DNA of 64,000 nucleotides from Rhodospirillales bacterium 24-66-33 (GTDB lineage Bacteria > Pseudomonadota > Alphaproteobacteria > Reyranellales > Reyranellaceae). The translations under genes and the position numbers were made by a program. Numbering within the stretch: position 1 is the stretch's first letter; each line of letters begins with the position of its first letter. Location: positions 62,001 through 126,000 of the forward strand of contig NCHQ01000008.1 in NCBI GenBank assembly GCA_002281855.1, given 5' to 3'. A model generated the notes under the pieces. The model made no database searches, was not told the origin of the DNA, and worked only from the letters and a program-made list of their open reading frames with translations. This document shows positions 43,859 to 53,028 of the stretch, one piece after another.

Positions 43859-43984
43859 TCAGCCCTGGCGGGCTTTGAAGCGCGGGTTCGTCTTGTTGAT
43901 CACGTAGACACGGCCCTTGCGGCGCACGATGCGGCAGTCCTTGTGACGGAGCTTCACCGACTTGAGAGAATGACGGATCTTCAT
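43859..43984 (-). CDS. rpmJ: 50S ribosomal protein L36
   Basis: A 41-residue protein: [21 protein letters not shown] then [20 protein letters not shown]. This is the alphaproteobacterial L36 pattern. Of the usual zinc-ribbon ligands only C17 remains, so it is probably a zinc-free (C-minus) form. It binds 23S rRNA in the large subunit. It is a single-gene unit with its own terminator downstream and a terminator-like hairpin just upstream of the start. Confidence 0.96.
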   Translation of the reverse strand: MKIRHSLKSVKLRHKDCRIVRRKGRVYVINKTNPRFKARQG

Positions 43985-43999
43985 GGCCCTAACTCAACA

Positions 44000-44022
44000 A
44001 AAAGCCCCGGCCGGGCCGGGGT
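44000..44022 (-). terminator. Terminator-like hairpin in rpmJ leader
   Basis: On the minus strand, CCCCGG and CCGGGG pair around CCCGG and are followed by CTTTTTG, an intrinsic terminator shape. It ends ~16 bases before the rpmJ ATG. It might end the clpS transcript or act as an attenuator of rpmJ. Confidence 0.55.
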
Positions 44023-44175
44023 GAATTCCGAAAGCGGGCGGAAAATACGGACCGCAGCCGCTCTCGTCAACCCATTGATTTTCCATCCAAGTTTCTCAGG
44101 CCCTTTTTGCCTGATTCGCCAAATTCTCCAATGATCGCAAAGGCTTGCAAAAGGGGCTGGCCCCGCGTCGGCGCC

Positions 44176-44481
44176 TCACTCCTCAGGCTCGGTGCTGAAC
44201 TCGAGCGGATGGCCCGCGCCACGGGCCATGTCGTTGGCTTCGGTCGTCTTGGATTCTGCGATGTCGCGGGTATAGGTGGCGACGACGCAGGCGCCGCGCT
44301 GGTGGGCCGTCATCATGACGCGGTAGGACTGCTCCTCGGTCATGCGGAACACGGCCTTCAGGACGACGACCACGAATTCACGCGGTGTGTAGTCGTCATT
44401 CAGCAGGATCACCTTGTAGAGTGGCGGCTGCTTGGTCTTGGTCCGCTCCACAGCCTGCGGCTTGGTGTCGATATCGCTCAT
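44176..44481 (-). CDS. clpS: ATP-dependent Clp protease adaptor ClpS
   Basis: A 101-residue adaptor that delivers N-degron substrates to ClpAP. PPLYKVILLNDDYTPREFVV gives the substrate-pocket residues N28/D29 and the tail of the fold; H60 in TAHQRG is the third. The N-terminal 18 residues are the flexible part that enters ClpA. No clpA adjacent in the window. The next gene, hpaB-like, lies 18 bases upstream on the same strand. Confidence 0.95.
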   Translation of the reverse strand: MSDIDTKPQAVERTKTKQPPLYKVILLNDDYTPREFVVVVLKAVFRMTEEQSYRVMMTAHQRGACVVATYTRDIAESKTTEANDMARGAGHPLEFSTEPEE

Positions 44482-44499
44482 CGGCCCCTCCTCGCCCTC

Positions 44500-45942
44500 C
44501 TACCGATACTCCTCGTCCAGGAAGCGCTGCACAAGCGTGTCAGCCCGCCTGCGGTCGGTGAACTGCAGATGCCGCGCCAGATTGCGGGCTGACGAGGCGA
44601 GGTAGAACCGTTCGTATTGCTCGTTGCGGCTGGCCAGCGCACTGCCGGCGAAATCCCAGGCGAGCCGGAAGATGCGGATACGCTCCTCTGCCGCCATGCC
44701 CTTGGCGCCCGGCAGATAACGATCGATCAGCGGCCGCAGGTCCGGGTCGGCGAGCTGCGCCGCGGTCGGCGCGGCCAGGAGATTGTGCGACCCGATCAGA
44801 CGCAGGATCTCGTTCACTCTGGGAAACCACTTGGGCAGCGTCGAGCGAAGCGCATGCAACGGGCGGACGTCACACGTCCACAGGCCCGATGGCCATTCGC
44901 GCGCCTCCGCCTCCGCCGCAACGATGGCCGCGCGCGTGAATTCCGCATAGGTCCAGATCTCTCCGACCATGCGTTGCGTCTCGGGATCGACGGCATTGAT
45001 CGAGGCCGCCATGCGCAGCGCGAGTCCCCAGGCGAAGTCGAGCTTCGTCCAGGCCCGGATCATCGTCTGCTGCAGGATGTTCGGCAGCCAGCTCGATGTC
45101 ATCACCGTGTTGTAGGCGGCGATGTTGCAATCGATGAACAGCCGGTCGCGCGGAACCTCGACGTCATCGAAGATCACGAAAGCGTCCTGCTCGTCGAAGC
45201 GGCCCGAGAGCGGAAAGTCGAACCGGTTGTCCGGAGCCGACATCGAATCGCGACAGAGGAATTTCAGCCCCGGTGTCCCGACCGGCAGGCAGAACGAAAG
45301 CGCGTAGTCGTCGGAACCCTGGGGCAGCGGCACGCTGGGATAGACAGCGATCTCGTCGGTGAAGGGCGCCAGAGTCGCCAGCACCCTCGCGCCCCGCACG
45401 ACGATGCCATGTTCGGTATCGCCGACTTTTCGCAACGCCTGCGTGTTACCGGCCGAGGGCGCATCGCCCAGGGCCTTGTCGACAGTGGGCTGAACGGTCG
45501 TATGGGTCAGCGCCACGTCGCCACGCCGCAGGAATTTCTGATAGGCAACCAGCCGCTCGGCGCCGGCCTCGTTGCCGTGCGCCCCCCACTCGTCGGGCCG
45601 GCCGGCGAAGCCCGCATAGGTCACATTCATGTAGTCGGGTGTGCGGCCCATCAGGCCGACCGAGTACTCCGCGACCTGACGCAGCGCCGCGTGGCGATGC
45701 ACCAGGTCTTCCCTCGACCGGGGAATCCGGTGACTGACCGGGATTGGCTCGCCCGTCTCCGGATCAGGACCGAGGCAGGTCGCGGCCTTCGTATGGTGGA
45801 GATCGTAGACCGCCGCCAGGGCGTGGGCGGCGCCACGAAGCTTGGGATGGTCGACGACATCGCCCACCTTCTCGCCGTCGACCCAAACCTCGCGCGGGCC
45901 GCGAAGACCCTTCAGGAATTGTTCACCGGTCCGTGCGGGCAT
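44500..45942 (-). CDS. 4-hydroxyphenylacetate 3-hydroxylase-like oxygenase
   Basis: A 480-residue flavin-dependent oxygenase of the HpaB/PvcC family. It opens MPARTGEQFLKGLRGPREVWVDGEKV, typical of the family, and has VTYAGFAGRPDEWG, the FADH2-binding THTTVQPTVDK region and FDDVEVPRDRLF. It would hydroxylate a phenol with O2 and FADH2 supplied by a separate reductase (HpaC), which is not in the window. GGAGG precedes the ATG at 45942. Confidence 0.88.
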   Translation of the reverse strand: MPARTGEQFLKGLRGPREVWVDGEKVGDVVDHPKLRGAAHALAAVYDLHHTKAATCLGPDPETGEPIPVSHRIPRSREDLVHRHAALRQVAEYSVGLMGRTPDYMNVTYAGFAGRPDEWGAHGNEAGAERLVAYQKFLRRGDVALTHTTVQPTVDKALGDAPSAGNTQALRKVGDTEHGIVVRGARVLATLAPFTDEIAVYPSVPLPQGSDDYALSFCLPVGTPGLKFLCRDSMSAPDNRFDFPLSGRFDEQDAFVIFDDVEVPRDRLFIDCNIAAYNTVMTSSWLPNILQQTMIRAWTKLDFAWGLALRMAASINAVDPETQRMVGEIWTYAEFTRAAIVAAEAEAREWPSGLWTCDVRPLHALRSTLPKWFPRVNEILRLIGSHNLLAAPTAAQLADPDLRPLIDRYLPGAKGMAAEERIRIFRLAWDFAGSALASRNEQYERFYLASSARNLARHLQFTDRRRADTLVQRFLDEEYR

Positions 45943-45967
45943 CGCCCACCTCCACCGCTCAGGACGG

Positions 45968-46564
45968 TCACCCCACCGGCATCGTCTCGGCAAGCGGCGG
46001 CAGCTTCACGACCTTGTCGTACCAGGCTTCGAGGGCAGGATGGCCCGGGCGCCACGGCTCGTTGGCGTAGCGGAAATCGAGATAGCCCAGCGCGCAGCCG
46101 ATCGTGATCTCGCCGATCGTGGTCAGCATGCCGAGCGACGGCGCTTGCTTCTCCAGCAGGTCGAGCGACCGCACGACCTTGCCCTGCTGAAGGGCGATGT
46201 AGCTCTGGCGACCCTCGTCCTGCGGCAGCGCGATCTCGCGGCGGCGGGGCTGGGTGGCATCGAGGATGCCGTCGCCCAGCGCCTGCTGGGTGAGCGCCTT
46301 CCAGCGCGCCGGGCCAACCGGCGGGAACAGCTTGGGCGCGTCGCCGATGCTGTCGAGATACTCGCAGATCACCGGGCTGTCGTAGAGCGACATGCCGTCG
46401 TCGGTGATCAGGCTCGGGACCTTGGAGAGCGGATTGACCGGCAGCAGCGCCGGATCGGTCGTGCCGACCTTCCAGCGCTCGATCTTGTCGTTGAGCCCGC
46501 GCGCGATGGCGCAGGCCAGCACCTTGCGGACATAGGGGCTGGCGGCCGAATAGGCGATCTTCAT
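45968..46564 (-). CDS. Glutathione S-transferase family protein
   Basis: A 198-residue GST. The N-terminal thioredoxin-like domain starts MKIAYSAASPYVRKVLACA, with S6/S9 near the active site, and has VPSLITDDGMSLYDSPVICEYLD for glutathione binding; the helical second half ends with the EITIGCALGYLDFRY block. It sits 25 bases upstream of the HpaB-like gene and could detoxify quinones. ATG at 46564. Exact substrate unknown. Confidence 0.88.
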   Translation of the reverse strand: MKIAYSAASPYVRKVLACAIARGLNDKIERWKVGTTDPALLPVNPLSKVPSLITDDGMSLYDSPVICEYLDSIGDAPKLFPPVGPARWKALTQQALGDGILDATQPRRREIALPQDEGRQSYIALQQGKVVRSLDLLEKQAPSLGMLTTIGEITIGCALGYLDFRYANEPWRPGHPALEAWYDKVVKLPPLAETMPVG

Positions 46565-46650
46565 GGCGTTTCCTCAGAGGTCGTCGAAGCGGCGCGCAGG
46601 TTATCCCGCCCGGCGGGCGCGACGCCATGCATTTCCCGATGGGAGATCGC

Positions 46651-48282
46651 TCAGTCGTCGCCCTGATAGTCCGACACCGCCGTGACGTAGCCGGCCGCCA
46701 CGTCGGCGGCGAGTACCGCCGCGGGGCGCAGCTTCGGATCGCCATGGCCGCCGCCGCCCGGCGTGCCCAGCGAGACCGTATCGCCCTTGTTCAGCACGTA
46801 CTGCTTCTTGGGGTCGGTCTTCTCGCCGTTGATGCGCAACTCGCCCGGCGCACCATCCTTGCCGCCCTCGATGCCGAAGGCCGCAAAGATCGTGCGCTCG
46901 GCCAGGAAGGAAACGGCGATCGGCGTCTCGCTCCGGCTCTCGATCAGGATCTCCTGCCCCAGCCCGCCGCGATGACGGCCGGCGCCACCCGAGTCGGGGC
47001 GCAGCTTCTTGTGATGGAAGCGCAGTGGCGCGATGTGCTCGCTGATCTCGATCGAGGTCGAGCTGACGTTGGAGGGCCACGAGAGGCAGGTGACTCCGTC
47101 GCGCTGCGTGTTGCCGCCCATGCCGCCATTGTAGAAGAACATGTTGGCGTAGGGCTTGCCGCCCTCCCGCACGCCCGACTGGTTCATCCCCCACATCGGC
47201 GAACCGCACGCTGCCATCACGCGCTCCGGCACGATCTGGCCCAGGCAGCCGAACACCAGCATCGGGATGTAATGGCCGATCAGCATGCGCGAGCCGCCCG
47301 GCGCGGGGAATTGCGGATTGACGATGCAGCCCGGCGGCGCGGTGAGCGTGATCGGCCGCCATGCGCCTTCATTGTTGGGCAGGTTGGAGTTGGTGCAGAC
47401 CTTCACCCCATACATGCACATTGCGTTGGTGTAGCACATGGCACAGTTGATCGCCCGATCGACCTGGGCGTCGGTCCCCGCGAAATCGATCAGGATCTCG
47501 TCGCCCTTGATGGTGAGCGCCATCTTGATCGTGATGGGCTTGTCCATGATGCCGTCGGTCTTCAGCTCGCTGCGATAGGTACCGTCCGGCAGTTCGCGGA
47601 TCGCGGCCCGCATCGCCGCCTCGCAGCGCCCCTGGATCTCCCGCGCCAGATCGGTGAGATCGGGCAGGCCGTAATTCTCCATCAGGACCAGCAGGCGGTC
47701 TTCCATGAGATCGAGCGCCACGATCTGGGCGTAGAGATCGCCCATCGTCTGATCCGGCGTGCGCACGTTCTTGCGGATCAGCGCCACCAGCGTCTCGTCG
47801 GTCTTGCCGGCCGCCATCATCTTCATCGGCGGGATCTGCAGCCCCTCCTCGAAGACCTCGCGCGGCTCGGGGCTGCGGATCTTGCCGCCGATATCGGGCA
47901 CGTGCGCGGTCGTCGCGCTGAAGGCAATCAGCTTGCCGTTGCGGAAGATCGGCTTGGCCAGCGTGACGTCCGGCAGATGGCCGGTCCCCAGCCAGATGTC
48001 ATTGGTGATCAGCACGTCGCCCGGCGAGAGCTGATCCTCCGGAAAGTGACGCAGGAAGTGCTTCACGGTCTCGGGCAGCGTGCCGATGAAACTCGGGATG
48101 CTCTCGCTCGCCTGCACCAGCGACTGGCCCGACGCGTCGGTCACGACGCAGGAGAAATCGTAGCTTTCCCTGACCAGCGTCGAGAACGACGTGCGCACCA
48201 TGGCCGCCGCCGCCTCGTCGACCAGCGAGATCAGCCGGCGCCAGAGCAATTCCAGTTCGATGGCATCGAAAGTGCGCGACAT
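46651..48282 (-). CDS. Hydantoinase B/oxoprolinase family protein
   Basis: A 543-residue HyuB-like subunit. DAIELELLWRRLISLVDEAA, then MVRTSFSTLVRESYDFSCVV and LPETVKHFLRHFPEDQLSPGDV, and later NDIWLGTGHLPDV, are family hallmarks. With HyuA it forms an ATP-dependent hydrolase of N-methylhydantoin, 5-oxoproline or another cyclic amide, or a carboxylase of acetone type. It overlaps hyuA by one base (TGATG). Confidence 0.9.
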   Translation of the reverse strand: MSRTFDAIELELLWRRLISLVDEAAAAMVRTSFSTLVRESYDFSCVVTDASGQSLVQASESIPSFIGTLPETVKHFLRHFPEDQLSPGDVLITNDIWLGTGHLPDVTLAKPIFRNGKLIAFSATTAHVPDIGGKIRSPEPREVFEEGLQIPPMKMMAAGKTDETLVALIRKNVRTPDQTMGDLYAQIVALDLMEDRLLVLMENYGLPDLTDLAREIQGRCEAAMRAAIRELPDGTYRSELKTDGIMDKPITIKMALTIKGDEILIDFAGTDAQVDRAINCAMCYTNAMCMYGVKVCTNSNLPNNEGAWRPITLTAPPGCIVNPQFPAPGGSRMLIGHYIPMLVFGCLGQIVPERVMAACGSPMWGMNQSGVREGGKPYANMFFYNGGMGGNTQRDGVTCLSWPSNVSSTSIEISEHIAPLRFHHKKLRPDSGGAGRHRGGLGQEILIESRSETPIAVSFLAERTIFAAFGIEGGKDGAPGELRINGEKTDPKKQYVLNKGDTVSLGTPGGGGHGDPKLRPAAVLAADVAAGYVTAVSDYQGDD

Positions 48283-50351
48283 CAGTTTGCCTCCGCCAGG
48301 ATGGAGCCGTCGGCCAGCAGCCGGGCCGTGGAATTCGGCCCGACGATGAAGGTGCTTTCGTTCTCCTCGAAGACCGCGGGCCCGTCGATGCTGACGCCAG
48401 GTTCGAGCGCGTAACGGTCCCAGACCCGCGTCGGGAGCGTCTTGCCTTCGTCGGGGAAGAACACGGGCCGCGTGCCCTTGAGCGCCGCGGCCGAAGCATG
48501 TCGCGGCAGTTCGAGCTTGCCGCCGGTGCCGGGCATGGGGGCGCTGACCGAGAGGCGCAAGGCCACGAACTGGATCGCCGCACCCGGCGGCGTGCGCGCG
48601 AACAGCGCCTTGTAGGCAGCTTCGAACGAGGTCTTCACCTCGGCCTCGTCGAGGAGCTGCGGCAGCACGACGGTGATCTCGCTGCCCTGGCCGATGTAGC
48701 GCATGTCGGCGAGGCGTCGAACGGTTCGGTTCTCGACGTCGGCACCGGTCAAATGCAGCACGTCCAGCGCCTCCTTTTCGAGACCGGCGAACAGGCTATC
48801 CGCGGCGTCGAGATCGGCACCCGCCAGCGCGGTCGTGAAGCTCGCCACCCGGTCGACGCGCGCCGGGGCCATCAGCATGCCGATGGTGCTGCCTGCGCCC
48901 GCACCCGGCGGACAGACGACGCGGCTGACGCCGAGCTTGCGTGCCACGTGCCAGGCATGAACGGGCCCCGCCCCGCCCGTTGCGAGCAGAGCATATTCGG
49001 AGGGCACGCGGCCCCGCTCGGCGATGGCGACCCTCGCCGCGCCGGCCATGTTCTCGTTCACCACGTCATGCACACCGAAGGCGGCGCGGCCCGGCTCGAC
49101 GCCCAGCGCGCCGGCCAGTTTTTCGAAGGCGGCGTGCGTCGCCACCGCGTCGATCTTCATGGCGCCACCCAGGAAGAAGTCGGCGTTGAGGTAGCCCAGG
49201 GTCAGGTCGGCGTCGGTCACCGTCGCCTCGGTGCCGCCGCGGCCGTAGCAGGCGGGTCCCGGCTGTGCGCCGCTGCTCTCGGGGCCGACGTTCAGCGTGC
49301 CGAGATCGCTCCTGTGCGCGATCGAGCCGCCGCCGGCGCCGATCTCGATCAGTTCCACGGTGGCGATCTGCATGGGTAGACCCGAGCCGCGCAGGAAGCG
49401 CTTCTCGCGCGCCGCCTCGAAGCCCCAGGCGACGAGCGGTTCGCCGTCGTCGACCAGGGCCAGCTTGGCGGTCGTCCCGCCCATGTCGAAGGCCAGCACG
49501 CGCTCCAGCCCGGCATTGCGTCCGAACCAGGCGCCGGCCAGCGCGCCGGCGGCGGGCCCGCTTTCCAGAAGCTGCACCGGCGCCCGCTTGGCCTCGCTCA
49601 CATGGGTGAGGCCGCCGTTGGACAGCATGAGGAACAGCCCGCCCGGAATGCCCTCGTCCCGCAGCGCCTGCTCCAGCCGCTCCAGATAGATCTCGGCGAG
49701 CGGCCGCACGTAGGCGTTGGCCACCGTGGTGCTGGCGCGCAGATACTCGCGGATCTCCGGCGCGATGTCGGACGACAGCGAGATGGAGAGGTTCTGGAAG
49801 CGCTCGGCTACCGCCGCTCCGATCGCGCGTTCGTGCGCGGCATTGGCATAGGAATGCAGGAAGCAGATGGCGAGGCTTTCCACGCCCTTCTCCACCAGAT
49901 CGGCGACCTCGGCCAGCGCGGCCTCGACATCGAGCGCGATTTCGATCGAGCCGTCCGGCCCAAGCCGTTCCTTAGCCTCGCGCCGCCATGGCCTCGGCAC
50001 CAGCGGCTTCGGCATCTCGATGAAGAGATCGTAGAGCTCGTACTTGCGCTCGCGGGCGATCTCCAGCACGTCGCCGAAGCCAGCCGTGGTGAGCAGGCCG
50101 GTCTTCGCGCCCTTGCGCTCGATCAGCGCGTTGGTGAACAGCGTCGTGGCATGGACGACGCGGCCGATCTCCTGGGGCTTCGCGCCTGCCTTCTCCAACA
50201 CGCGCCGCGTCCCTTCGAGTGCGCCGCGGGCCGGATCGTCCGGTGTCGTGCTTTCCTTCCAGATGACGGCCCGCCCGGTGCGCGGATCGTGAATGACGAG
50301 GTCGGTGAAAGTTCCCCCGATGTCGATCCCGAGGGAAAGCGGCGCACTCAT
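48282..50351 (-). CDS. Hydantoinase A/oxoprolinase family protein
   Basis: A 689-residue HyuA-like subunit. LGIDIGGTFTDLVIHDP is the ASKHA ATP-binding start; FDMGGTTAKLALVDDGEPLV is the second ATP-binding block, and IGAGGGSIAHRSDLGTLNVGPESSGA the third. It uses ATP to drive ring opening with HyuB. The binding protein gene lies 13 bases upstream, so the trio looks like uptake plus hydrolysis of one compound. Confidence 0.92.
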   Translation of the reverse strand: MSAPLSLGIDIGGTFTDLVIHDPRTGRAVIWKESTTPDDPARGALEGTRRVLEKAGAKPQEIGRVVHATTLFTNALIERKGAKTGLLTTAGFGDVLEIARERKYELYDLFIEMPKPLVPRPWRREAKERLGPDGSIEIALDVEAALAEVADLVEKGVESLAICFLHSYANAAHERAIGAAVAERFQNLSISLSSDIAPEIREYLRASTTVANAYVRPLAEIYLERLEQALRDEGIPGGLFLMLSNGGLTHVSEAKRAPVQLLESGPAAGALAGAWFGRNAGLERVLAFDMGGTTAKLALVDDGEPLVAWGFEAAREKRFLRGSGLPMQIATVELIEIGAGGGSIAHRSDLGTLNVGPESSGAQPGPACYGRGGTEATVTDADLTLGYLNADFFLGGAMKIDAVATHAAFEKLAGALGVEPGRAAFGVHDVVNENMAGAARVAIAERGRVPSEYALLATGGAGPVHAWHVARKLGVSRVVCPPGAGAGSTIGMLMAPARVDRVASFTTALAGADLDAADSLFAGLEKEALDVLHLTGADVENRTVRRLADMRYIGQGSEITVVLPQLLDEAEVKTSFEAAYKALFARTPPGAAIQFVALRLSVSAPMPGTGGKLELPRHASAAALKGTRPVFFPDEGKTLPTRVWDRYALEPGVSIDGPAVFEENESTFIVGPNSTARLLADGSILAEAN

Positions 50352-50364
50352 TACTCTTCCTTTG

Positions 50365-51333
50365 CTATTCGGCTCTTACATTGCCCTGCTTGGCGACCTT
50401 CGCCCAACGCTCGCGGTCCTTGGCGATATAGGCGGCGAACGCATCGGGCCCCTGACCGATCGGCTCGAGCCCCTGCTTCGCCAGGGTCTCGGCATTCTTC
50501 GGATCCGCGATCGCGTCGATGAACAGCTTGGCGAGCGCCGCCTTGATGTCGGGCGGCAGGGCTGCCGGCCCCATCAGGCCGAACCAGTTATTGATGTCGA
50601 GTGCCGGAATGTCCTTCGTGAGCAGCGGCAGTTCGGGAGCGAGCGGCGTCGGCTTCGTCGACGCAAGCGCGAGCACCCGGACCCTGCCGCCGCGCGCCTG
50701 GCCGATCAGTTCCGACACGTTGCCGAAGAACACGTCGACGTTTCCAGCCGCGACGTCGGCAATGGCCGGCGCACCGCCGCGATAGGGAACATGGATCAGC
50801 TTCAGGCCACCCGCTTCGGCCGCGAGGAATTCCGCGCCGAGCTGGTTGGTCGAGCCGAGGCCGGTCGAGGCATAGCTCACCTTGCCCGGATTGGCCTTTG
50901 CGTAGGCAATGAACTCAGGGATGGTCTTGAAGGGCGCATCGACGCGCACGATCAGGGCCATCGGTACGCCGACCAGATTGCAGATCGGCGTCAGCTCCTT
51001 GTCGAGATCGAGCGGAATCTGCGATCCCGGCACCACGGGGCCGACCGCGAGCTGACCCATGATGCCGATGCCCACCGTGTAGCCATCGGCCGGCGCCTGG
51101 GCAACGGCCTTCAGCGCGATGAACCCGCCGGCACCGGTCTTGTTGTCGACAATCACCGTGTACCCGTGCTGACGCTGGATCGTCTCTGCCGCGATGCGGG
51201 CGGCCATGTCGGCGGTGCCGCCGGGCGCATAGCCGACCAGGATCTTGATCGGCTGTTTCGGCACCCATTGCTGGGCACGCGCCGACGCAGCGGCCAGGAC
51301 GAGCGGCGCGGCAAAAAGGCTTCGACGGAACAT
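50365..51333 (-). CDS. Tripartite tricarboxylate transporter substrate-binding protein (Bug/TctC family), hyuAB-linked
   Basis: A 322-residue Bug-family binding protein with a signal peptide (FAAPLVLAAASARA). The mature part begins PIKILVGYAPGGTADMAAR, then VDNKTGAGGFIALKAVAQAPADGYT. First gene of an operon with hyuA and hyuB; GGGAG precedes the ATG at 51333. TctA/TctB are absent here, so it must use membrane subunits encoded elsewhere (for example at 56.6 kb). It probably binds the hydantoin- or lactam-like substrate of the hydrolase. Confidence 0.9.
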   Translation of the reverse strand: MFRRSLFAAPLVLAAASARAQQWVPKQPIKILVGYAPGGTADMAARIAAETIQRQHGYTVIVDNKTGAGGFIALKAVAQAPADGYTVGIGIMGQLAVGPVVPGSQIPLDLDKELTPICNLVGVPMALIVRVDAPFKTIPEFIAYAKANPGKVSYASTGLGSTNQLGAEFLAAEAGGLKLIHVPYRGGAPAIADVAAGNVDVFFGNVSELIGQARGGRVRVLALASTKPTPLAPELPLLTKDIPALDINNWFGLMGPAALPPDIKAALAKLFIDAIADPKNAETLAKQGLEPIGQGPDAFAAYIAKDRERWAKVAKQGNVRAE

Positions 51334-51432
51334 CACGACTCCCAATCCCCAATGGCGAGCGTTAGGCAAGCGGCGTGCCGGGTCAAGGTGACCCGCTTGT
51401 GATGAAACGGTCTTCGGGTAGTCTCCGCGCGC

Positions 51433-53028
51433 ATGCCTCTCGCCCAACCCGCCCCCGATGTCTGGACGCTCGTCGCCGACATCGCCGTCCAGACCCCCGA
51501 CGCGCCGGCCTTGCTGCACGGCGATCGGACGATTTCCTTCCTGGAACTCACCGAGAGCGCGCGGCGCGCCGCCCAGGGGCTTGCCGACCTGGGCGTCGGC
51601 CCGGGCGATCGCGTGGCGCTGTGGCTGCCCAACGTGCCGGCCTATCCGATCCTCTATCTCGCCTGCATCCGGCTGGGCGCCATCGCCGTCGCGGTGAACA
51701 CGCGCTATCGCGCCGTCGAGGTTGCCGACATCGTCGGCCGCTCCGGCGCCAAGGTGCTGGCCTGCGCGCCCGGATTCCGGCGGATCGACTTCCTCTCCAT
51801 CCTGGCCGATGTCGAGCCCGCAGCTCTCGACAGGCTTGCGGCCATCGTCGCCGTGGGCGACGAGCCCGCCTCGATCCCGGCTGCCATCGAACGGCTGCGG
51901 CGCGTGCCCTTCGAGCGCCTGCTATCGCGGCCCCGGCTCGGCCTGAACAACGCGAAGGCCAGCGCCCCCTGCAACATCTTCACGACCTCGGGCACGACCA
52001 GCGCGCCCAAGTTCGTGCTGCACCGCCAGGGCGCGATCGCCAGCCACGCCCAGCAGGTCGCGCGTGCCTTCGGCCTCACCGCGCCCGACACGCTGTCGCT
52101 CTCGATCCTGCCGCTGTGTGGTGTCTACGGTTTCGACCAGACCATGGCGACGCTCGCTGCCGGCAGGCCCTGCGTGCTGGTGGATTCTTCCGAGATCGAC
52201 GAGATCGCGCGCCTGATCGAGCGACACAGGCCGACGACCCTGTTCGGCAGCGACGACATGTTCGCCCGACTGCTCGACGCAGTGCCCGGCGACCGTCCCT
52301 TCCCCTCGGTGAAATGGGCGGGCTACGCCGCCTTCAACGCGTCGTTGGACGACATCGCGGAAACCGCGGAACAGCGCGGCCTGCGACTTTGCGGCCTCTA
52401 CGGGATGAGCGAGGTGCAGGCGCTCTATTCCCTGCAGCCGATCGACACCGAGGTCGCGCGCCGCAAGAAGGGTGGCGGCGTTCCCATCTCGCCGCTCGCC
52501 CATGTCCGCGTCCGCGATCCGGAAACCGGCGAACTGCTGGGCGCTGGCCAGCCAGGCGCGCTCGAATGCGCCGGCCCCTCGCTGATGGTCGGCTATTACG
52601 GTGACGACAAAGCCACCGCCGAGACCGTGACCGCCGACGGCTATGTTCGCACCGGCGACCTCGCCGAACTCGACGGACAGGGCGGCTTCACCTTCCTGAG
52701 CCGCATGGGCGATGTCCTGCGCCTCTCGGGCTTCCTCGTGAATCCCCTCGAGATCGAGACCCATCTGCAGACGCTGCCGGGCATCGCTGGCTGCCAGGCC
52801 ATCGCGGTGCCGCGCCTGGACGGCGTACGCGCGGTCGCCTTCGTGATCCTCACGCCCGGCGCGACGCTCGACGAGGCCGCTGCCATCGCACACTGCAGGC
52901 ATGGTCTGGCAAACTACAAGGTGCCGATGCGCGTCCTGGCGATCGACGACTTCCCCAAGACGCCCTCGCCCAACGGCTTCAAGATCCAGCGCAGCCGCCT
53001 GCGCGACCTGGCGCTGGAGCGAATCTAG
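51433..53028 (+). CDS. Acyl-CoA synthetase, AMP-forming
   Basis: A 531-residue adenylate-forming ligase. NIFTTSGTTSAPKFVLHRQGAI holds the phosphate loop, GLYGMSEVQALYSLQ the core motif, TGDLAELDGQGGF the hinge and KTPSPNGFKIQRSRL the catalytic lysine. It activates a carboxylic acid to its CoA ester in the cytosol; chain length or ring cannot be told. Divergent from the hyu operon with a 99-base gap. Its stop shares CTAG with the convergent legumain-like gene. Confidence 0.9.
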   Translation: MPLAQPAPDVWTLVADIAVQTPDAPALLHGDRTISFLELTESARRAAQGLADLGVGPGDRVALWLPNVPAYPILYLACIRLGAIAVAVNTRYRAVEVADIVGRSGAKVLACAPGFRRIDFLSILADVEPAALDRLAAIVAVGDEPASIPAAIERLRRVPFERLLSRPRLGLNNAKASAPCNIFTTSGTTSAPKFVLHRQGAIASHAQQVARAFGLTAPDTLSLSILPLCGVYGFDQTMATLAAGRPCVLVDSSEIDEIARLIERHRPTTLFGSDDMFARLLDAVPGDRPFPSVKWAGYAAFNASLDDIAETAEQRGLRLCGLYGMSEVQALYSLQPIDTEVARRKKGGGVPISPLAHVRVRDPETGELLGAGQPGALECAGPSLMVGYYGDDKATAETVTADGYVRTGDLAELDGQGGFTFLSRMGDVLRLSGFLVNPLEIETHLQTLPGIAGCQAIAVPRLDGVRAVAFVILTPGATLDEAAAIAHCRHGLANYKVPMRVLAIDDFPKTPSPNGFKIQRSRLRDLALERI

